From: a bacterium
GTDB lineage: Bacteria; CBDUZB01; JAGLHV01
Length of the DNA stretch: 10,820 nucleotides
Direction: 5' to 3'
Assembly: GCA_023143305.1 (NCBI GenBank)
Contig: JAGLHV010000023.1
Coordinates: 1 to 10,820, forward strand
Shown here: piece by piece, positions 5,742-10,820 of the stretch
Position numbering within the stretch: the first letter of the stretch is position 1
Layout: every line of letters begins with the position of its first letter
Made by a program: the position numbers and the translations under genes
Notes under the pieces: model-generated
Told to the model about the DNA's origin: nothing
Databases searched by the model: none
Seen by the model: the letters and a program-made list of their open reading frames with translations, nothing else

Positions 5742-7256
5742 CTATTGCAGTATTTTAAAAACTTCTTTTATTTTTAAAGCTATATTCTTAATTCTCTGGT
5801 CCATAGAAACAATATTTTCTACTTTATCCAGTTCTTTTTCTATCCTCTCTTTTTGATGTGCTTGTATTTCCGCTAAAATTTCACTTATAGGTTGGACAAT
5901 CGCGGCATTAGTAATCAAACCGTTTTTTATGCTTTCCCTGTCTAAAAGTAAGCACTCACTTCTTTCTTCTATGGTTATCGTAGATAAACTCTCTTCATCA
6001 ATAAAAACAGACATTTCCCCAAAAAAATCTCCAGGTCCCAAACAAGTAGAAAAAAACTCTTTATTTAAACCTTTCTTTTTACTGCTCAAATTAATTTTAC
6101 CCGATAAAACGATAAATAAAAAATCTCCCTTTTGATCTTGTTTAACTATTGTTTCTCCTTTTAAAAAAAGTCGTTTTTTTGATTTTTCTACTACTTTAGC
6201 CAAAGCTTCTTCAGTAAAAACAGACAAAAACCTTATTCTTTTAAGTATTTCTTTTTTGTACAAAATTTCCTGTGATTTTTTCCTGGCTTTTTCTTCCGGT
6301 GAAATTATATGAGCATATATATCATAAACAAGGGCAGGATTTTCTATTTCTTCCCTTTTAAAATAATACCAAATTAAATTATAGGCCTTAGATATTATTT
6401 TTCTTCGCTCAGAAAAATTTTCTATCCAAAAAGTCAATTTATATTTTATCCAAAGATTGCCAAATGAAATTATCAAAACCTGCGGGGAAGGAAGCTTACT
6501 AACCCCCTGAATTTCAGAAATACCTTGTACTAACAGTTCCTTCACTTTATCAGGAGGCACCGAAGAATTTACATCCATTTCAACTACACAATTATGTCTT
6601 TGTGTAGATAATCCATAATCTATTACTTTTTCTTTAGCAAGAACGGCAGAAGGAATAAATAAAGAGTTAAAATCTTCTGTTTGTAATTTTAAGCCTTGTA
6701 AATTTACTTCAACAACTTTTCCCTCTTTATCCCCTACAACAAGCCAATTACCTACCTCAAAAAGCTTCCCCCATTGCAACCCATTAACGGCAGATTGCAA
6801 CCAATCCTGTAAAGAAACAGTCACAACAATAACTACTATCCCAAAGAGAACAAACCAGGGAAGAAAATCACCCTTCCACATTATTAAAGCACTGATAAAA
6901 GCCAATAAACAATAACTCAATCTTCGAATTGCCTTATGCCATTTTGAAGGGAAAGTAATTTCTCCTGTTTCTATCTTTCTTTCTATTAGATAAAAATCAC
7001 ATATTTTAACTATTATATAACCACCAATTAGAAAAACAATAAAATCTAACGGCTTAAATATTATCCCTTGCGGTCCTAAAAAAATAAAATATCTTATACT
7101 CATTAATCCGATGAATAAACCCCAAAAAAAATTTACCCTGGAAGGACGACCCCCTCGTCTTTTAAACAATAAAAAATAAACTAATAAATAAATCCCTAGT
7201 CCTATCCCAATAATTATTGCTACAGCAATTAATGCTCTTATGTATTCATCCTGCAT
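5742..7256 (-). CDS. MscS-family membrane protein with C-terminal cyclic-nucleotide-binding-like domain
   Basis: This 504-aa inner-membrane protein has about five hydrophobic segments (roughly 7-32, 42-62, 66-88, 112-127, 131-150). An MscS pore-lining and beta domain follows at about 145-215 (SLQDWLQSAVNGLQWGKLFEVGNWL is its core), then the MscS C-terminal alpha/beta region to about 320. Residues about 340-455 are a Crp-type cyclic-nucleotide-binding domain (LKGETIVKQDQKGDFLFIVL; GPGDFFGEM), and a charged helix closes the protein. This is the bCNG-type architecture. In the phosphate-binding cassette (412-427) the usual Arg is Ser423, so cAMP/cGMP binding is doubtful. The ATG is 17 nt after the stop of the GGDEF gene, with a GGAGG site, so the two are co-transcribed. 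It is probably a gated channel or sensor output of the signalling operon; the ligand is not known. Confidence 0.85.
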   Translation of the reverse strand: MQDEYIRALIAVAIIIGIGLGIYLLVYFLLFKRRGGRPSRVNFFWGLFIGLMSIRYFIFLGPQGIIFKPLDFIVFLIGGYIIVKICDFYLIERKIETGEITFPSKWHKAIRRLSYCLLAFISALIMWKGDFLPWFVLFGIVVIVVTVSLQDWLQSAVNGLQWGKLFEVGNWLVVGDKEGKVVEVNLQGLKLQTEDFNSLFIPSAVLAKEKVIDYGLSTQRHNCVVEMDVNSSVPPDKVKELLVQGISEIQGVSKLPSPQVLIISFGNLWIKYKLTFWIENFSERRKIISKAYNLIWYYFKREEIENPALVYDIYAHIISPEEKARKKSQEILYKKEILKRIRFLSVFTEEALAKVVEKSKKRLFLKGETIVKQDQKGDFLFIVLSGKINLSSKKKGLNKEFFSTCLGPGDFFGEMSVFIDEESLSTITIEERSECLLLDRESIKNGLITNAAIVQPISEILAEIQAHQKERIEKELDKVENIVSMDQRIKNIALKIKEVFKILQ

Positions 7257-7273
7257 AAAAATCTGCCTCCCTA

Positions 7274-8758
7274 TTATTTTTTTTCTTCATAAACAGAAAC
7301 CTTGTTTCTTCCCTCCTGTTTTGAACGATATAAAGCTTCATCTGCCTTTTTAACCAAATCAGCAAACTTTTCTATCCCCTTTGCCGGATAACTTGCTACT
7401 CCCAAGCTTAAAGTAATTCTTAGAGGTTTGTCTCTTCCCGGAAATTTATATTCAGCAATTCTCTCTCTAATCCGGTCTGCCACTACAAATGCTCCTTTTT
7501 TACCTGTATTAGGAAGAATAAAAGCAAATTCTTCCCCACCGTACCTGACCGGAGTATCCAATCGCTCCCGAACTTCTTTTTTAAACCTAATTCCCAATTC
7601 TCTTAATATTATATCTCCTTGTTGATGACCATAGCTATCATTAACTTTTTTAAAGTGATCAATATCAATCATTATTAAAGAAAGATAAAATTCATATCTG
7701 CGAGCCCTTTCAAACTCTCTTTTTAACATATCCTGAAAATATCGATAATTATATAATTCCGTTAAACCATCGGTTATAGAAAGATAATTTATTTTTTGAT
7801 ATAAACAAACATTGTTAATTACCATGGAAATTTGATCAGCCATTAAAGTTAAAGTGTCTAAATTCTCTTTGGAAAAAGAACTTTCCTTACTACTGGCCAA
7901 CGCTAATATCCCAATTATTCCTCCTCTTGCTTTTAAAGTAACACTAAAAAAAGCTTTTAACTTTTTAGTTGCACTTTCTTTCTGATATTCTTCATTAAAA
8001 ATTTTAGTTTTAAATGAACCAAGTTTTCTCTTTTCCTGAGGTTTTTCCTTGTTTATTTCATCAATCATTTTTTTGCTAATTTTCTTAACCACGTCTGCAT
8101 TTACTTCAGCATTTAATAACATTGATAATTTTTTTTCTCCAACTTCTTCTATTAATAAAGCCCCTACCTCATAATAAACAATTCTACTTAACAAAATTAA
8201 GATTGATTTTGCCGTTTCCTCATAGTCATAAATAGAACTGGCTATTTTACTAATTTCATTAATTACTGTAGATTCAAAAAGTTTTTTATCCAGTAAATTA
8301 TTAACGCGGGAAAGAATTTCTTCACTGGAAATTTCTTTCTTCTTGAAAGGACGGGAAGGAGCTTGTCTATCTAAATACGGTTTAATCTTAAGAATTTTTT
8401 CAATTGTACCGGCAAGCTGGGTCATGGCTAAATCTTTAGTAAAAAATTCATCTGCTCCGGTTGCTATTCCCCAAAATTCATCGCTTTTTTGTTCAGAAGC
8501 CGCCAACATTATAACCGGAATAAAAGCAGTATCTTTATTTCCTTTTAAAAGGCGACAAACCTGATAACCATTCATCTTAGGCATTAATATATCCAACAAA
8601 ATTAAATCCGGTTTTTCCTGATAAACCCTATTTATTGCCTCTACCCCATCAGCAGCAACTACTGTAGTATAGCCCTTTTCTTCTAAAATAAATCGGATCA
8701 TCTCTACAACCGTAGGACTATCATCTGCAATTAATATCTTAATTTTGCTATTATCCAT
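7274..8758 (-). CDS. REC-GAF-GGDEF response regulator, diguanylate cyclase
   Basis: This 494-aa protein is predicted to make c-di-GMP from two GTP when phosphorylated. The receiver (about 5-122) has the acidic pair D12/D13, phosphoacceptor D56 and K108. The conserved Thr/Ser after strand 4 is Ala (MLAAS, about 84-88), and Lys is followed by Asp rather than Pro. A GAF-like domain covers about 150-318. GGDEF is at about 325-490: DIDHFKKVND (365-374), GHQQGD (377-382), active-site GGEEF (407-411) and SLGVASYP (451-458). The allosteric RxxD I-site is not preserved (ERLD, 398-401), so product inhibition may be weak. GAGGA lies 7 nt before the ATG. It is 53 nt downstream of the stand-alone receiver gene and 17 nt upstream of the MscS-like gene. 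It corresponds in position and domains to WspR, with an added GAF domain. Confidence 0.92.
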   Translation of the reverse strand: MDNSKIKILIADDSPTVVEMIRFILEEKGYTTVVAADGVEAINRVYQEKPDLILLDILMPKMNGYQVCRLLKGNKDTAFIPVIMLAASEQKSDEFWGIATGADEFFTKDLAMTQLAGTIEKILKIKPYLDRQAPSRPFKKKEISSEEILSRVNNLLDKKLFESTVINEISKIASSIYDYEETAKSILILLSRIVYYEVGALLIEEVGEKKLSMLLNAEVNADVVKKISKKMIDEINKEKPQEKRKLGSFKTKIFNEEYQKESATKKLKAFFSVTLKARGGIIGILALASSKESSFSKENLDTLTLMADQISMVINNVCLYQKINYLSITDGLTELYNYRYFQDMLKREFERARRYEFYLSLIMIDIDHFKKVNDSYGHQQGDIILRELGIRFKKEVRERLDTPVRYGGEEFAFILPNTGKKGAFVVADRIRERIAEYKFPGRDKPLRITLSLGVASYPAKGIEKFADLVKKADEALYRSKQEGRNKVSVYEEKK

Positions 8759-8811
8759 ATTTATTTCCTCTTATTTGTAATTTTTTTCTATAGACACTTT
8801 CTTCAGTTATT

Positions 8812-9183
8812 TTATTTTTTTATATGTCTTTCTATTTTTCTAATTAATTCCTCTCCCTGAAAAGGTTTTGAAATAAAACCAACAGCTCCGCGTTCCAAAG
8901 CTATTTCAGAAAAAGTTCCTTTTCCTAATGCAGTATATACTAATACCGGAATAGATTTAGTCTGGGGATCTCCCTTAAGTAACTCTAAAACCTTATATCC
9001 ATCTAAATCCGGAAGTATAATATCAAGAACTATCAGGTCAGGTTTTTCGTTCCGGGCTTTAGCCAGTCCCTCACTCCCATTAATTGCAGTAATCACTTCA
9101 TATTGAGCATTTTCTAAAGTACACCTGGATATAGCTGTTACTGTCGGGCTATCATCAATAACCAATATTTTCCCTTTAACCAT
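8812..9183 (-). CDS. Stand-alone receiver-domain response regulator (CheY-like)
   Basis: This 123-aa protein is one receiver domain with no output domain. The acidic pair is D10/D11 (VIDDSPTV), the phosphoacceptor D54 (VLDIILPDLDGY), the switch Thr in LVYTALG (T84) and the conserved Lys106 (SKPF). All phosphotransfer residues are present. The ATG overlaps the end of cheB by 8 nt, and its AAGGAAG ribosome-binding site is within the last cheB codons, so translation is probably coupled. In the cluster it could be a phosphate sink, an adaptor to a motor or pilus machine, or a relay between the CheA-type kinase and partners. PilG/PilH- and DivK-like proteins have the same shape. Sequence alone does not choose among these. 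Confidence 0.92.
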   Translation of the reverse strand: MVKGKILVIDDSPTVTAISRCTLENAQYEVITAINGSEGLAKARNEKPDLIVLDIILPDLDGYKVLELLKGDPQTKSIPVLVYTALGKGTFSEIALERGAVGFISKPFQGEELIRKIERHIKK

Positions 9184-10225
9184 CTTTTTCTTCCTTTAAA
9201 ATGTTAATTATTTCACTTGCTATACGATCTAAAGTTACAATCTTATCTATTTTCATATTATCAATAGCAACTTTAGGCATTCCAAAAACTACACAACTTT
9301 CTTTGTCCTGTGCAATTGTTTTTCCTCCACTCCTTTTTATTCTTTTCATTCCCTCAACTCCATCTTTTCCCATTCCGGTAAGAATAATCCCAATAGTATC
9401 TGATTTATAAACCGAAGCAACAGAAGAAAATAAAATATCAATCGAAGGCCGATGCCCATTTACAGGGGAAGACTTACTAAGTTTTACCAGTCCGTTTTCA
9501 TCTATTATCGAATGATTTCCATTAGCTGCTATTAAAGCCTGTCCCGGAATAACTTTTTGACCATCCTTTGCTACCTGGACAGAAATTTTACAACTTTTAT
9601 TTAACCATTCAACTAATCTTTCCGTAAAACCGGCAGCAATATGCTGAACAACAACTATTCCTGCAGGAAAATCAGAGGGAAAACGGCTAAGAATACGTAA
9701 TAATGCCTGTGGCCCCCCAGTCGAAGCACCAATAGCTATCACTTTAAATCCTTTAAGATTTCCAGGGAGAGTAATCTTTTTTAAACTTTTCTTTTTCCCT
9801 TGAAGATGAGTAACTACGGGTATCCCGGAAAGTATTTTTAATTTTTTAATTAACTCTCCTCCTGCACGAGAAAAATCAACCCACATCTCAGGAGATGGCT
9901 TAACTACTATATCCAAAGCTCCCAAAGCTAATGCTTCAAAAACTATTTCCTGTTTTTTCTTAAAAGAAGTTGCTGTAATCACTAAAATAGGTGTAGGATT
10001 AAAAGCCATTATTTGTTCAATCGCTTTGAACCCATCCATTACCGGCATTCTTAGATCTAATGTTATTATATCTGGTTTTAAAGCAGAAACCATTTCCACC
10101 GCTTCTTTTCCGTTTTTAGCCACTCCTACTATCTCAATTTGATCATCTGTTTCCAGAATCTTTCTAATTAATTCTCGGGCTATTAATGAATCATCAGTAA
10201 TAACTACTCTAATTTTACCACTCAC
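9176..10225 (-). CDS. cheB: Chemotaxis response regulator protein-glutamate methylesterase (CheB)
   Basis: It demethylates (and deamidates) glutamyl residues of chemoreceptors to reset sensitivity, activated by phosphorylation from CheA. The 349 aa is standard length. The receiver is at 1-125 with D11/D12, phosphoacceptor D57 (TLDLRMPVMDG) and K109. The CheB methylesterase domain, about 160-349, has the catalytic triad S168 (GASTGG), H195 (VVVQHI) and D288 (LTGMGKDG), plus HRPSID (258-263) and CVVFGMPK (311-318). All active-site residues are intact. The start is GTG at 10225 with AGGGAG 7 nt upstream; no ATG fits. It is 92 nt downstream of the CheA-REC gene and overlaps the next receiver gene by 8 nt. 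In the Wsp comparison it occupies the WspF position. cheR, cheW and receptor genes are not in view. Confidence 0.96.
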   Translation of the reverse strand: MSGKIRVVITDDSLIARELIRKILETDDQIEIVGVAKNGKEAVEMVSALKPDIITLDLRMPVMDGFKAIEQIMAFNPTPILVITATSFKKKQEIVFEALALGALDIVVKPSPEMWVDFSRAGGELIKKLKILSGIPVVTHLQGKKKSLKKITLPGNLKGFKVIAIGASTGGPQALLRILSRFPSDFPAGIVVVQHIAAGFTERLVEWLNKSCKISVQVAKDGQKVIPGQALIAANGNHSIIDENGLVKLSKSSPVNGHRPSIDILFSSVASVYKSDTIGIILTGMGKDGVEGMKRIKRSGGKTIAQDKESCVVFGMPKVAIDNMKIDKIVTLDRIASEIINILKEEKDG

Positions 10226-10246
10226 AATAATTCTCCCTGGTATATA

Positions 10247-10274
10247 TTTATAAAACTAACTCAGTCTAGGGCAA
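10247..10274 (-). promoter_or_regulatory. Weak candidate promoter before cheB
   Basis: On the minus strand TTGCCC (10274-10269) is followed after 16 bp by TATAAA (10252-10247), 22 nt before the GTG. It may give internal expression of cheB and downstream genes. The -35 is poor and the context is operonic, so confidence is low. Confidence 0.3.
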
Positions 10275-10317
10275 AACCCCTTTCGCTCGCAGTATTTTAT
10301 CTTTATAACCCTCTTCT

Positions 10318-10820
10318 TTACTTAATCAATCTTTCTATTGTATCCAATAAGGTAGTTTGGTCAAAGGATGATTTAACAATATAAGCCTGCGCCCCTGCTT
10401 TAATACCTTTTTTCTTTTCTTCTTCTTTCTCTAAAGAAGTCACAATAATTACCGGCATATCTTTATGTTTTTCTTTTTTCTTTACCCAAGATGTTAATTG
10501 AAATCCATTCATTCGGGGCATTTGAACATCAGTTATTAACAAATCAAATTTTTTACCGTCTAATTTTTCGGTAGCCTCCACCCCATCTATTGCTGCTTCC
10601 ACATTGTACCCTGCCGATTCTATAATATTCCGTTCTAATTCCCGTGTAGTTAGAGAATCTTCCACTACTAAAATTGATGGTATTTTTTTCTTTTTTTCCC
10701 GACTACGAAAAACTTTTACCTTATCAATCATACTTGCCAGATGTATTATTTCCGAAACATTTAGCACTAATACTACTTTTCCGCTTTCTAATAAAGTAGT
10801 CCCGGTTATGTTTTTAATTC
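10318..10820 (-). CDS. cheA: Hybrid chemotaxis histidine kinase CheA, C-terminal part (partial at the window edge)
   Basis: Only the last 166 residues are present; the reading frame is open to position 10820 and continues beyond it. The first residues, ITGTTLLESGKVVLVLNVSE, are the end of the CheW-like regulatory domain of CheA. A GTG at 10767 lies inside this domain and is not the true start. A basic linker follows, then a full receiver domain: VVEDS, phosphoacceptor Asp in LLITDVQMPRMNGF, VTS, and the conserved Lys in AYIVKSSFDQ. Such CheA-REC fusions occur in WspE, FrzE and ChpA-type chemosensory kinases rather than plain flagellar CheA. The missing N-terminal part should carry Hpt, dimerization and ATPase domains. 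It is the most upstream gene seen, on the same strand as cheB and the GGDEF gene. Confidence 0.9.
   Translation of the reverse strand, partial: IKNITGTTLLESGKVVLVLNVSEIIHLASMIDKVKVFRSREKKKKIPSILVVEDSLTTRELERNIIESAGYNVEAAIDGVEATEKLDGKKFDLLITDVQMPRMNGFQLTSWVKKKEKHKDMPVIIVTSLEKEEEKKKGIKAGAQAYIVKSSFDQTTLLDTIERLIK

Noticed and set aside
8343..8564. Plus-strand open frame of 73 codons
   Set aside because: Antisense to the receiver region of the REC-GAF-GGDEF gene; no ribosome-binding site and no recognisable domain. The same applies to the antisense frames at 4935-5117, 5929-6135, 7428-7625 and 9201-9410, and to those opposite DUF1015 at 1861-2049 and 2278-2481.
5570..10290. Shared words ACTGAGT and GCGAGCGA in the 5570-5637 and 10258-10290 spacers as a repeat pair
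   Set aside because: The 7- and 8-mers are not collinear between the two spacers and the sequence between them differs. Too short to call a repeat without a genome-wide search.
1..10820. CRISPR arrays, insertion sequences, phage genes or toxin-antitoxin pairs
   Set aside because: No regularly spaced direct repeats, transposase, integrase or small paired genes were seen on either strand.

Overview
This is an AT-rich bacterial chromosome segment. The type III pantothenate kinase, hybrid CheA/CheB chemosensory proteins, GTG starts, Shine-Dalgarno sites, sigma70-type promoters and a tRNA with an encoded CCA end all say Bacteria. DUF1015, PAC2 and long-form HisG together, plus GC-richer palindromes in AT-rich spacers, suggest an anaerobic, little-cultivated lineage (Atribacterota or Omnitrophota would fit). 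That placement is a low-confidence impression, because no 16S or ribosomal marker is present.

Left part (1-3200): a degenerate macro-domain gene and hisG form a short minus-strand operon behind a promoter with perfect consensus hexamers. A DUF1015 gene is transcribed divergently from the same 274-bp spacer. A few codons of a possible further minus-strand gene lie at the left edge.

Middle (3180-5470): a PAC2-family gene (minus), a spacer holding several palindromes, tRNA-Ser(GCT) on the plus strand with its own strong promoter, and coaX (minus). The tRNA 3' end is mirrored 19 nt downstream as a perfect 14-bp inverted repeat. Between the tRNA and coaX lie four DnaA-box-like 9-mers within 49 bp, two of them perfect.

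Right part (5740-10820): a minus-strand signalling cluster. In transcription order it holds the C-terminus of a hybrid CheA (CheW-like domain plus receiver, cut by the window edge), CheB, a stand-alone receiver, a REC-GAF-GGDEF diguanylate cyclase, and an MscS-type membrane protein with a C-terminal cyclic-nucleotide-binding-like domain. The CheA-REC / CheB / REC-GGDEF order matches wspE-wspF-wspR, so a chemosensory array that sets c-di-GMP is more likely than control of a flagellar motor. The channel-like protein follows the cyclase by 17 nt and may be an output, though its CNBD lacks the usual phosphate-binding arginine. An 86-bp structured element separates this cluster from coaX.

The points most worth following up are the DnaA-box cluster, the tRNA mirror repeat, the binding-loop-less macro protein paired with hisG, and the cyclase/MscS-CNBD pairing.
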